From Zychaea mexicana (Eukaryota > Mucoromycota > Mucoromycetes > Mucorales > Lichtheimiaceae): a DNA stretch of 64,000 bases. The stretch lies in the NCBI RefSeq assembly GCF_025766255.1, contig NW_026516743.1:1-64000 (forward strand), in the 5' to 3' direction. Under the pieces are notes generated by a model, which saw only the letters and a list, made by a program, of their open reading frames with translations, was not told where the DNA came from and did not search any database. The translations under genes and the position numbers were made by a program. Below, in pieces: positions 39,661-50,228 of the stretch; positions within the stretch are counted from its first letter, which is position 1; every line of letters starts with the position of its first letter.

Positions 39661-41861
39661 ATGCAAGCAACAGGAACGCCATTGTTGCCAACTTTTACAC
39701 ATATCGATCAATTTCCAAGCACTGAACCATTTGACAATGTCAAAGCCGCTTTCAATAAGCGTAATTATGAAGACACGATTGAACGCGCTTCCAAAGCCAT
39801 AACCCAAATACAGCGGCTGCAGCTCTTGACGGTACTTGACCATCGCGCTTACGCTTTTGGAATGAAAAGCAACTTTGAAGCGGCTGTCAAAGATGCAGAA
39901 GCCATGATTACCTATGAATCCTCCATTGCGGCTGGGTACCTCCGATTGGGAAATTTGTTGTGTATGCAAGGCAAGTCGGGAAAAGCAGTTGAAATATACG
40001 GAGAAGCCCTGGAAAAAGTACCTCGGGACAATCCAGCATATTCTCGCTTATTGGAATGCAAAACGATGGCCGACCAAAAAAACGAGCACCGCTTCGATCT
40101 TGTTAGTGCTCTTCCGCTTGGAATCCTCGATGATATCATAACATTGTTGTCAGAAAAAGAAAGGGCGATGCTTCTGGATGTCTCAAAGACATGGCGCGAA
40201 CGCGTAGCAGCTTGTCCGCTGGCGTGGGCAACTATAGCCAACAATATTGATATTGTATCAGATGCTATGACTGTACGTGCAATACCGTACGTAGTAAAAC
40301 ACATCAAAAACCTACGAATCGATACCCATGAAGATGAAATATGGCTAAAATATCTGAGCCACCTCGAAAATGGCGACTTTAAGAAGATCCGATCATTGAC
40401 TTTGACGGGTATGTATGATTTTCTTGCACTGAGCAGATTTTTAGACAAGTGCAGATAATTACTCACTAATCATGTATAACTGATCGGTTTCTCCTTACAG
40501 AAGCCATAGTCAGCCATATGACGGCGAACAGCATGATGTCGTGGACAACCGGTCTATGGAAAATGCGAAATACTTTGACGAAACTGGAACTCGAATGTCA
40601 GAACACAGCTCCGCCACGATTATCGGATATACTCTTTTACTGCACGCATTTGAAAACGCTGATCGTGGGTACAAGAAACTCGCTTGCAGCAATTCTTGGT
40701 GATCTGGAGTACTTGGGAGAACCGCATCGTGCACTTATTGACATGTCATTGACGACGGGTTCGACCTCGGGTGATGCGCTGAAACCACTCGTGAAGTGGT
40801 GCCCAAACCTCCGCCGGCTATTATTATACGACAATTGCACTCCTACTATTTTGGACGTCGTCTACGAATACTGTGAAAATTTGGAGCTATTTGGATACAA
40901 CATGAACTTTTGCATTCCGCAACTGAACGAGCTACATAACGATAAATATCCCAAGGAACCAGGTCTCCGTGGCATCTACACACCAAATGGCGACACAGGC
41001 GCGCCCATAAATAAGTTTATGCGATTGGTATACAAGCATGCAAGAACACTGGAACGGGTATATGCCAATATATGGCCTGGAGATCGATATCACCCCGATC
41101 CGGATAATGGCGAACTCAGGTTAGAGCGGCTGGAAGAACTGACGTACTGGGCCGATGATCATGGAGTGTTCGAAACATTTTTATTAAAGACGATTGAGTC
41201 ATGCAAGACGCTCAAACTTTTTAACGCGGTGAACTCATCCAATGCATACCAAATAGCGGATACCCTGCTGCATCTTCCACCGATCGAACGGTTGGACTTT
41301 TCAATTGTTTCCTCAAGGGAGGACGATGATGGTATTCGAAAAAGCGACGGACGTCTTATGCAAGTGTTTAAAAAGTACGCTGGACTCCCAGATTCCGAAC
41401 AAAAGCTGCGGCGCGTCAGACTTTTCAAGAACGATGCCATCACGGATGATATCTTGGCTGCACTTGCTGAGCTCAAAACGATCGAAAGCATCGAATTTAA
41501 CGAAAACTCCAGGGTTACGAAGGATGGGGTAAAGAATTTCATACGACGTGCGAGCAAACCTGATGGACGACTGATGGAAATTGATTTTTCGAACTTGGAT
41601 CTTGTGGATGACAGTGTCCTTGAGCTGCTCTGTAGCATTAAGAACCTTGAGAAACTGTATTTGGGAGGGCTATCGGAGGTCACGGACAAAGGAATTCGAT
41701 ATGTGGTGGACAATGCAAAGAGCTTACAAAACCTAACAGTTGATGCGTGTGCAACAGTTTCAGAAAGCGTTATACCATATGTAAATAGCAAGATCAAGCA
41801 TGTAAATATAACTATAGAAGAAGAGGATGATGACGATTATTCTTATTATAGTGAAGTATGA
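39661..41861 (+). CDS. TPR / F-box / LRR protein (Pof3/Dia2-like architecture)
   Basis: Two exons (39661-40408, 40501-41861) sum to 2109 bases, 702 residues. Residues about 20-140 form tetratricopeptide repeats (KAAFNKRNYEDTIERASKAI, AAGYLRLGNLLCMQGKSGKAV). An F-box follows at about 148-190 (VSALPLGILDDIITLL, SKTWRERVAACPLAW). The rest is leucine-rich repeats (LRRLLLYDNC, LKTIESIEFNENS, IKNLEKLYLGGLSEVTDKGI, LQNLTVDACATVSE). TPR, F-box, LRR is the order in Pof3 of fission yeast and Dia2 of budding yeast, SCF adaptors acting in replication and genome stability. Mucoromycota carry many such paralogues, so orthology is not claimed. The acidic, tyrosine-rich end (EEEDDDDYSYYSEV) is unusual. Expected to bind Skp1 through the F-box. 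Confidence 0.85.
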
Positions 41862-42379
41862 CCTTTATTGAAGTATAATTCAATAAAGCGTGTAAATATC
41901 CTAGTCCTTTTTGCAAAAACCTTGCGCTCGTGGTGAAGAATATGCACATCTACAATTGCTGCAAGTATCGTTTTTTGTGTCAACAGCCAAGTACATCACC
42001 TTTTAGTTTGTTCATACCAGCAAATGCTCATAGCCACTCAAACCGATATCATCAAAGACCTGCAAAAACCTATTCCGATGATGACAGTAAATCACTGACT
42101 CATGTTATTACCACGCTTTGATGCACTCTTATCACCATCACATGACTCCTTGCGTGCGCACACCTGATTACATATAGTGCTGTACGACTGGATCAATAGC
42201 ATATCTCTTCGAGAAGACGGTATAATCGGGACAGTCCGAGACGCAAAATATGTCAAAGATTCTCACAGTGAGAAAAAAAAATGCAGGAACAGCAGAAGTG
42301 TGACTCACATAGTCTCGTTTTCGTTGCGGAGAGTACGATGATCTACGAATAATTCAATTGTCTCTAATAAAAATATACC
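41862..42379. other. Intergenic, nothing recognised
   Basis: No supported gene; an unremarkable open frame of 63 codons only. Holds the promoter of the Rieske gene. Confidence 0.4.
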
Positions 42380-43084
42380 ATGTTCGTACCAACAATTAAA
42401 TACAAACGAGTCAATGAGGTCCAAGACGCTGTAGATTCCGTCGCTCAATTACAAATCACTACCGAATCCACAATCAAGACACAGCCCGAAAACAAACCGG
42501 CCCTTTCAGAACAGAGTAATGACAACAACTCGGCAATAACGGCAGCGTCTCCTATAACTACTACTACTACTGCTACTAGTACGACGTCGGTATCAACCAA
42601 CACAGCAGTAAAGATTTCTGTGAAGGAGGACACAAAAGAAGAAAGAAAGTCGCCAGCAAATAATACAATAGATACAGCAGTGGCAGCAGTTGAAGAAAAA
42701 GAAAAAACTGCCACGGATACACCAGAACCTGCTACCAGTAGTAATAACACCGGCAGTGCTGCTCCTGACGACGACGCCGAACCAACGATTGAAGTCGACC
42801 CGTCAGATAAAGAACGGATTTTGGTGACTTTGACGAGCGGTAAACAGTATACGGCAGATCGATATTGCCCGCATGCCGGTGCCGATCTATCGTACCTTGG
42901 TGAAGTGGCAGAGGACGAATATCCTCCAGAAATTGGGCCGATACTTATGTGCACTCTTCATTACTGGGAGTTTGCTTTAGAAAAGGCGGGTCGTTCAGGT
43001 GGTGGCTGGGCTACACTTAATGCATGTCCTGTTCCAGCAGACCAATGCCCTGCGGGCGAAAATAATAAAAAACTCGACTGGTAG
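42380..43084 (+). CDS. Soluble Rieske [2Fe-2S] domain protein
   Basis: Single exon, 234 residues. The N-terminal 135 residues are low complexity (Thr, Ser, Asn, Glu), with PITTTTTATSTTS. The C-terminal part is a Rieske centre: YCPHAGADLSYL supplies Cys and His, and MCTLHYWEFAL supplies the second Cys and His. Spacing between the two boxes is 26 residues after the first His, longer than the usual 16-17. No signal peptide or transmembrane segment is present, so it is neither the bc1 Rieske subunit nor an oxygenase alpha subunit (no non-heme iron site). Likely a cytosolic or nuclear electron-transfer or Fe-S protein. Physiological partner unknown. Confidence 0.85.
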   Translation: MFVPTIKYKRVNEVQDAVDSVAQLQITTESTIKTQPENKPALSEQSNDNNSAITAASPITTTTTATSTTSVSTNTAVKISVKEDTKEERKSPANNTIDTAVAAVEEKEKTATDTPEPATSSNNTGSAAPDDDAEPTIEVDPSDKERILVTLTSGKQYTADRYCPHAGADLSYLGEVAEDEYPPEIGPILMCTLHYWEFALEKAGRSGGGWATLNACPVPADQCPAGENNKKLDW

Positions 43085-43328
43085 AATTCAAACAAAACTC
43101 TTTTGTTTTCTTTGTGTATTAAAGATGTAGTATGCAATTGGGGGGGATGGGATGGTAACGGTGTATTTACATAATGGATCGAATGATGATGATTATAAAA
43201 TAGTGGGTAATAGCAGTAGAATAAAAAAGTAGTGTAGCAGTGTGGAGTAGGAAATTACAGCAAATGCAGTGGAAATCAGAAACTTTTTGCGTCAATGTTG
43301 TGGGAAATCAATATAATGTTTAACAGAA

Positions 43329-44149
43329 CTAGTAATCCGAAATACGTCGGCCAGGACGGATACGCAGCGGCTTGGGTTCGCTGTTGGTGCTAGCGACCAC
43401 CGGCTCACGCAGCATGAACACGGATTGGTTCTTGAGATTGGCAGCAATAGTAAATCCGTGCTTTTCGAAAAATTTGATCGCCTTGTCATCGTTCACCTGG
43501 ACACAGATCGGATGCTGGGCCGTGTCCGCCTTGTCCGTGAGGTGCTGAAGCAATGCCGAGCCGAATCCCTTGCGTTGCTCATGTGGCAGAACCCCCATGT
43601 AACCGATGGTGATATAGTACGGATACTGCTTCATGATCTTGCGTCGGATCTTATCACTCGAGGGCTGGTTTTGGATGGTTGCCTTTAACGCTGCGGCCCA
43701 GCCGATGAAGCTTGCCAACTTGGCCGTGCCAAAAACCTGTGGCCAATGATAGCCCTGTGGCTGGTTTGTCCACACGAGCACACCTGTGCATCCTTCTACT
43801 TGGATGGCGTAGTCACGACTTTGGAGGGTTGCGTTGTTGATCATGGTCTTGAAAAGGGTATACAGAAACTCGTCGTGTTTGCGGTGATCGAGGCCACAGT
43901 CAAACATGGCATTGCCGGCGTAGGCATCCGCCAAGGTGTGTGCGGCTTCTTTAATTGCACCTAAACAAAGTGGTAGCACTGTTATTAAAAAAAGGGTCCA
44001 ATGTGGTTTTTATGGAAAAAGAGAAATACAATACCTTTAATGACCGGCCGGACATTGATGAGGCTCTGTTCGATGTTGATTGTCAGTTTGCGACTGATAC
44101 GACGCTCGTCCGCTGGAAAAGGAGCAGCAGTTGACAGAGATAGCGACAT
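43329..44149 (-). CDS. GNAT-family N-acetyltransferase
   Basis: Two exons (44149-44035, 43960-43329) sum to 747 bases, 248 residues. The acetyl-CoA-binding core is visible: YITIGYMGVLPHEQRKGFGSALLQHL carries motif A with RKGFGS (Q/RxxGxG/A), and CVQVNDDKAIKFFEKHGF is motif B. The start is MSLSLSTAAPFPADERRISR. The C-terminal tail is basic (RIRPGRRISDY). The layout resembles fungal GNATs used in xenobiotic or small-molecule acetylation, but the substrate cannot be predicted. Confidence 0.88.
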
Positions 44150-45455
44150 ATGCACTAGCAAGGGTATAGAAAGAATACGATGGAAGAAATAGAGAAGATA
44201 GATTCAATGATGAGCAAGGGCAGGGAAAGGACGTTATTATATATGCCGAGGATTTTTTTATGTAGCGGCTAAAAAAAGGTTTTGAAACCTTGCCCCAAAA
44301 AGGCAAGTCTGGGTTTTAGCTTGCCCGCTAAACGACAAATGGCATCGTTTCGACGTGGCACGACAGAAGTCTGGTAATGCCGGCTCAAAGAAGATCGTCG
44401 TCGCCGGTGCAAATCAGTGTTTCGGCCACCTCGGATCCGTCTGAATATTAATAGCAACTAAACCAATTAGCGCACGTCCTTTGTTTTCCAGACCCAAAGC
44501 AAACTTGGCCTGTTTTAATATCTACTCATAGTGCAGCCGTTTTTAATGACATCCCCGTAAAAAGGAGAAATCCCACGTAGTTAGCATTCTACATGTATTA
44601 AGCTAGTAGATAAATATAAATTCTGTCCAGAAATATAATTCTGACTTGACAAAGGACACGTGTCCATTTTCATTCTCAAACTTTTATTCTTTGCTGCAAA
44701 AAGACGCAGCATTGTTTTTTTTCGCAACGGTTCTAGAACCAGATCGACCTCAAGGTCGTGCTTCACCTGATCTTTCAGCTAACAAGGGCTTGGCAACAAG
44801 TGCTACAAAGATCCCCAGCACTTTCATGAAATGCCCTGACGAAACGACGAGGTTGTGGGTGGGCTTCCCTGAAAAGTTATTTTTCTATTCCTCGGAAGCG
44901 AAAATTCGCCGTCTTTAACCGAGGAACTCTTCCACAATTAGATGCCGAAGTAGACTAACTCGCTCAATAGTCAAAAATAGCTGCATAAATGTCATACGGT
45001 TGGGCCTGTTTATTGCAAATTCCCAAATAGATGCAAATAACCTTATAACTTGGAGATGCGATTGCACGACAACGTGTCATATGCGATTTTTTTCATTTCC
45101 TATGAGTCTATTTATCCACGTAATAAACCGAACGGTGTAGTCGCTCCATTAATAAGCTTTGAGTAAGACATATACAACCGTTTCAAACGCGTGTGTGGTA
45201 CCACTGGGGTTGAATTTGCTTTTTGTCATCGTTTAAAAATAGGCCGAGTACCATCCTGCGGTAATTTGTGTGTGATAGTTACGATCGAGACGTGCTAAAC
45301 CGCTTCATTTTCGAGAAATGCACTGCTCAATTGCAGCTGAGGGGGAAATGGTAAGTACAATACCTGGTGAATCTCTAAACACTGAGGCGTAATCCCCAGT
45401 TACGTGTAAATGGCTGTAGCATACGTGTTGATTCATTTTAAAATTGTTTTTATTT
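44150..45455. other. Intergenic, with a small foldback structure
   Basis: No supported gene. A 68-bp foldback element lies at 44263-44330. The remainder is AT-rich. Confidence 0.4.
44263..44330. repeat. Small foldback sequence with imperfect terminal inverted repeat
   Basis: Begins TAGCGGCTAAAA and ends with TTTTAGC...CCGCTA, its approximate reverse complement with a 4-base insertion. Inside are two perfect hairpins, AGGTTT-TG-AAACCT (44277-44290) and CTTGCC-loop-GGCAAG (44289-44307). It may be a tiny MITE or a structured RNA; no target duplication is evident. Confidence 0.4.
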
Positions 45456-46631
45456 TCACATAAAGTCTTCTTCAGCTTCATTGATATCCTCCACCTCATG
45501 CTCCCGCCAGTTACTGTGCATACGGCTTTCGTCAAACATCTCGTTGATCTCCTTTTCAGCTTTCCGTTTCTCAGCTGCCATGCGTTGCGCCTCCTCTTTC
45601 TACCAACAATAGAATAAGTTTATAGCTAGTAGCGCGTACATTTTGTCACATTCCCAACGAACTCTTAAGAATTATAAAAAGTTTTACCATGATGAATTCA
45701 TCCTCTCTCGCCTTTTTCCGGTCAATCTTTTCCCGTTGAATCTTTTCCTGCATAAGATCAGTTTCTCGCACTTCTTTGGTCTTGTTGAGTCGATTGACGA
45801 TCTCGTTGATGCGCTTTTCGACATGGACTCGTCTGACTTTTTTATGGTTGAAAAAGGTGACTTGACCAGTTTCCATGCCGGGTGTCTTTTTAAGATTATC
45901 CCAAGGCGTATAAATCACAGTGATATTGTTCCTCTTGTTGCCTAATTAATCACATCATTGCATTGGGTTAATGTTGTCCGTTGTCTCTCCATGTCAAAGA
46001 GCCAGACAGAGGGAGAAAGAAAGAGATCGAACGAAATATTTTGGTAAAGAACCATTGATTACCCTCGATACTGTTGGCTTTGACAAGTTGTGCACAATCC
46101 TCAATGACGGCTTCGGGAATATCATCCCATGTTTGGCCGGGCTCCAAGCGAACGTAGACGTGTGCACTCGACAATTTATCAACGTGAAACTAACACATGT
46201 ACCCATGTTATTTCCCTGGAAATTTGCTGCGCGCACTTTGTTTCTATGTACATACCCTTCACAACAGAAATTTCAGTCATATAAGCTGTTACTTAATCTC
46301 AAAACACACCACACGCGAATCGCAACAAAACAAGAAAACATATACTACCAAATATCTTCTGGAAAGCCATACTTGATTAGATCCTCGTCTACAAAAAGAA
46401 GAAGCAACCCGCGATCTTTGTCAGCATTGACACTTTGTTACCGCTTAGAAACAGATCATTTTAGCAAGGTTTACTTTCAAACTTGTCCTTTCCCATGTAA
46501 ATGGTGACAGGAGGATCTACGACTAGCAACAGAGCAAAAATAATTGCGATTTCCTGTCAATGTGTTTTTGGCTCGTGATACTAATGTAACTTGTATGCTT
46601 GCGTACCTTTGCTTTTAAAGTATAAAACCAT
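45456..46631 (-). CDS. CCDC25 homologue (NFACT-R_1/DUF814 domain protein)
   Basis: Homologous throughout to CCDC25, a conserved eukaryotic protein related to the RNA-binding NFACT-R domain of Rqc2/NEMF. Six exons (46631-46607, 46516-46475, 46388-46349, 46189-46063, 45941-45688, 45599-45456) encode [55 protein letters not shown] with [33 protein letters not shown] with [19 protein letters not shown], and a charged coiled-coil tail ending NEAEEDFM. The expected length is 210 residues (human about 208). The joint of exons 3 and 4 is one base short: exon 3 ends ATT TG and the next exon starts TTT CAC after a perfect ttag, so the Trp codon cannot be completed. Either a one-base sequence error or a real lesion. 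Confidence 0.85.
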
Positions 46632-47151
46632 ATTGTTCAAGAAGGAAGTGTTTTCGCTTGGGGCTGAAAATGAAAAGCTGGAAAAAATATATATACTTTA
46701 TATGCCAAATTATCGAAAATTCAATGCAAAAATGCTAACAGCCAAGAGTAGTATTGTGCCTTTTGTCTTCCTCCAAGGAGACACTTGTTTAAGTACGCTT
46801 TTATGAGAATCGTCATCATGAGTTTCTGCTTAGACAAGTGGATTGCTAATAGCAACAACAATTTCCTCATATAACCGTAGAACATGATCTAAAATCAATC
46901 CGTTGCTACTGCGAGTTTCTCGCCCGAGCCTCTAGCTATGTATTCAATACACAGAAGTTAAAGAAAACCTAATCTTTGTTGATGAATTTTATGGCGTCGA
47001 AAATCGATATCCTTGACGCTTTACACTCCAAAAAAAATCTGCTTTCGTGCATTAGGGCGAATTCCAGTCTCCGTTCCTTTGACAGGAAATGAAAAAAAAA
47101 CGAAAACGAGAAAATTGTTTAACTTGTTTCAACAAACCAGCAATCTCAGCA
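46632..47151. other. Intergenic between divergent CCDC25-like and Rrp17 genes
   Basis: About 520 bases, AT-rich; the shared upstream region of two divergent genes. The frame upstream of the Rrp17 start is open back to 47089 (MKKKRKRENCLT), which would add 21 residues if used. Confidence 0.4.
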
Positions 47152-47796
47152 ATGCCCAAAGCACCCAACAAAAAAGTCAAAAACACCGATATCCTCACAG
47201 CCGGCTCGAAAGCCTATGCAAAGAAACGGAAAATAAAGAAAGAAAGAGTGGAACGAGTTGATTTTGATCCTGAATCAAGAAAGTAAGAATGACGATCTCT
47301 CTCGAGAATGGGATACACAATCGATTCATCAATCCATTCTTTTGTATTCACTTGATGAATTTCTCTCTAATGTAGAGAATATCTGACGGGATTCCATAAA
47401 CGTAAAGTGGAACGAAAAAAGAAAGCACAAGAAAACTGGCAAGAACGGTTACGACAGGAAAAGATTCGAGATAGAGCAGCACTTAAAGCAGAACGAAAGC
47501 GGCAATTGGAAGAACGGCTTGCCCATATGCAAGCCGCATTAAATGGTAAAAAAAAATAATTGGCCTACTAACGAATAGCATATATACAGCAGTGACTAAG
47601 CCTTTTTGTGCACTATGTAGGTGGTTTATCAGATAACGAGGGTGGGGACCAAGAAGAAACTGTATTCACTGACAGCGAGGAAACAAAGGAAGAAAGCTCT
47701 AAAAAAGAAGCAGAAGTCAAGGAGTTCAAATCCGCCTCAGCGTTGACAACTGTTACAGTTATCGAAGACATGGATGATTGGAACAACGACGATTAA
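47152..47796 (+). CDS. RRP17: Ribosomal RNA-processing protein 17 (Rrp17/Nol12)
   Basis: Nucleolar 5'-3' exonuclease-type factor needed for large-subunit rRNA maturation in yeast (Nol12 in animals). Three exons (47152-47282, 47376-47545, 47621-47796) sum to 477 bases, 158 residues. The family hallmark REYLTGFHKRKxERKKKAQE spans the first intron here (K|EYLTGFHKRKVERKKKAQEN), followed by a long charged helix (RLRQEKIRDRAALKAERKRQ). The N-terminus is lysine-rich, with nuclear or nucleolar targeting character. The C-terminus is acidic and ends DDWNNDD. ATG 47152 is preferred to 47089 because it fits the usual short N-terminus. Confidence 0.85.
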
Positions 47797-48756
47797 AATG
47801 CACAAATTTACATATTATATACATCACCTTTTATCTTTTTCACTCTCATTTCCTACTGTACGCATATACAATATACTCATTTTTTATTAGAATAAGCTGA
47901 TTCTTTTTAAATCAATTGGATTTATGTATCCAGGCACGAATTTCTCTTAACTCAATGTCTCGGTGTTTACAGTATTTTGGACTCAACTGAAAGGCTAAGG
48001 TTGTAAAGAAGAAGCTGAACAGTAGTAGAGAGCAGGTGTATACACGGTTGCCGTAGCAACCAGCAGTAACAACTGTCATCATAGCAACCGACCTCCATAA
48101 CAATCAATTCCTAACAGGAAACATGATTACCGTTGGGCTGGCTGTTATTATTGCCATTATCACTTTGATCAAGAGATCAATCACGAGAACAACTCTATTA
48201 TCCACATGTCGCACGTAAGGATAGCTGTGTATACAAGGTCATCTATGTAATAGTCACGGTGCTATGCAGGATAGCACTGCTGCCAAGCCTTGGTCCAAGA
48301 AAAACGATGCTGCCAATGAAAATGTGACACTTAAGAGAAATCAATCCAGCATAACTTTGCAATCTATAATACACAACAAAAAAAGGTCCGGCTAAAATTC
48401 AAATTAGTTTAATCATGTATAAATCTCTTGATAGAAAACGCCTTTAATAAGTGTATATTCCAGTCTGTCCTCATATGGTTAGAAGGAATGTTATGGAACC
48501 TGCACACTGGCTGTATGTTAGACATTAACAAACAATTCGCGTCATTTCACTCAAGATGGTCCTAAATGCTGCCGCACACAGCGGGGTCTTAAAAACTAAT
48601 TGTGGCGGGGCGGGATGGAAAAAGGTGTGGAAAATGCCAAGTGGCAAAGGCACGCCAAGGACACCCTTCTCTTTTTCCAATTAAAATACCACACCTAAAC
48701 TTTTTTTTTTTTTGGTACCTCTTCTTCCACTAAGGACACACACACACAATATAATC
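47797..48756. other. Intergenic, nothing recognised
   Basis: About 950 bases with no coding signal. A T run (48703-48714) and a CA run (about 48737-48748) precede the PRA1 start. Confidence 0.4.
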
Positions 48757-49669
48757 ATGAGCACCGCCGAACCACTTCTTTCCGGAGCTGCAGCACAGCA
48801 TGTCGGTAACGCCATGGCCGCAGAAGCAGAGTCGCGCCTTGGCTCATCCTTGGATACTCTTAAAAAATTCCGTCAAGAGAAGCTATCCAACCTACGACCC
48901 CTGAGCGACTTTTTCGATAAGAACAGATTCAATTTCACTACCTCATTTTCAGAAATCACCAAACGATGGAAGTATGTAATTAGCCTAAAAGGCACTCCTG
49001 TAGAAAAACAAATTCACCATTGCTGTTTTGCAGTTTCAATAACACTTGTTCTTTTTTGTATATACGACAGCTATAACTTGCAATACTTTGCTGCCAACTA
49101 CTCGCTCATCGTCTTGGGCCTTGCCATTTATGCAGTGTATGTATACTATTGTAGTATAATATACACCAAGCTTCTCAGACTTGATTGTGGGGTTGAGGCT
49201 ATGGATATTGGAAAAGTAGAATGAAGCTCATTGTGTTATATTTGGGGCGGGAATCCTGTTAGAATCACGAATTGGTGGTTGGTGTTCACGATTGGTTTCA
49301 TCTTTGGCGGTTTCTATGTAATCTCACGATTGAATGGTCCGTTGACAATTGGTGGTACTACTATTTCACCTTCATCACTGTATTCCGGATATGCCGGTGC
49401 ATCGTTGATCCTGCTGCTCTTCTCTGGCGTAACGAGTGCAATTTTTTGGATTATTGGTACGTTGGGTGCGGGTTCAACAACATATCTCTGGATTTGATGC
49501 ATACTATGTATCAGAGCACAACATAGAGAAGCGAGGGAACTATATCACATGACACCAGTGCTAACTGCTGTATATTGTTATAGGCGCAGCTGCGATTGTT
49601 GTTTTAGGCCATGCCGCATTGTTGGAGCCAGGTCTGGAAGGCGAATTTGGTGCTGATGCCCAAGTTTAA
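48757..49669 (+). CDS. PRA1-family (prenylated Rab acceptor) membrane protein
   Basis: Four exons (48757-48971, 49071-49136, 49263-49465, 49584-49669) sum to 570 bases, 189 residues, as in animal PRA1. The cytosolic N-terminus has RPLSDFFDKNRFNFTTSFSEI, the family motif before the first membrane pair. Hydrophobic hairpins are NYSLIVLGLAIYAV/WWLVFTIGFIFGGFYVI and YAGASLILLLFSGVTSAIFWIIGTLG/AAAIVVLGHAALLEP. It ends GEFGADAQV. PRA1 proteins dissociate Rab GTPases from GDI and shape ER-Golgi traffic. It is the Yip3-like type by length. The joint of exons 3 and 4 restores the conserved C-terminal region. Confidence 0.9.
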
Positions 49670-50228
49670 AACAGGCGATGATGACCACGATCACGATCAC
49701 GACGCGGTACCCCTTTGCAATAGGAACATTTCTCTCTATCACACATATATATATATATATAATCTTCTACACTATATCTGTTTTCCCTCTTTTCTTTTAC
49801 TATATATACAACTCGTTTTGCATGATAAAACACTACCTTCAACTCACTACATGCATCCACAATATATACTTGATTTTTTAATGTCGCAAATTGCGCAGAA
49901 TTATACATCGATTGGACTTGGTTGGTGCTGATATTGTAAGTGATTGTAAAAGATCTCGCTATTCTAATCTTCATCACCACTTTATGATACTCACAAACAG
50001 CACTTAATTACAGGCAGAGCTTTCGCCCCGCGTACGATAGTGCAGGACAGATCACTCTGCCTTGGCTGCTGCTGCTGATCTGGTTTATGAAATACTTTCT
50101 CTGATGGTTCGATTCCCTCTCGTTGTGCTTAATTGTTTTTAATTTGCTTTTATTAATGAGGATTTTTTAAGTCCTCCTATAGATATTAACGTTATTTTTT
50201 CCACTTTTTTCATGGACGATGGAGTCAA
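49670..50228. other. Intergenic between convergent PRA1 and Vac7 genes
   Basis: Contains a (TA)n run (49747-49762). On the plus strand, 50017-50100 reads QSFRPAYDSAGQITLPWLLL and continues to a TGA, with a possible upstream exon at about 49896-49937 (YIDWTWLVLIL). It looks like a short membrane-protein tail but cannot be tied to a gene. Confidence 0.3.

Noticed and set aside
49611..49931. 106-codon frame containing a His-Asp repeat (HDHDHD)
   Set aside because: Overlaps the last PRA1 exon in another frame and runs into AT simple sequence; no matching gene structure.
50095..50125. tRNA T-loop-like sequence GGTTCGATTCC
   Set aside because: No A box, anticodon arm or acceptor pairing in the 75 bases upstream.
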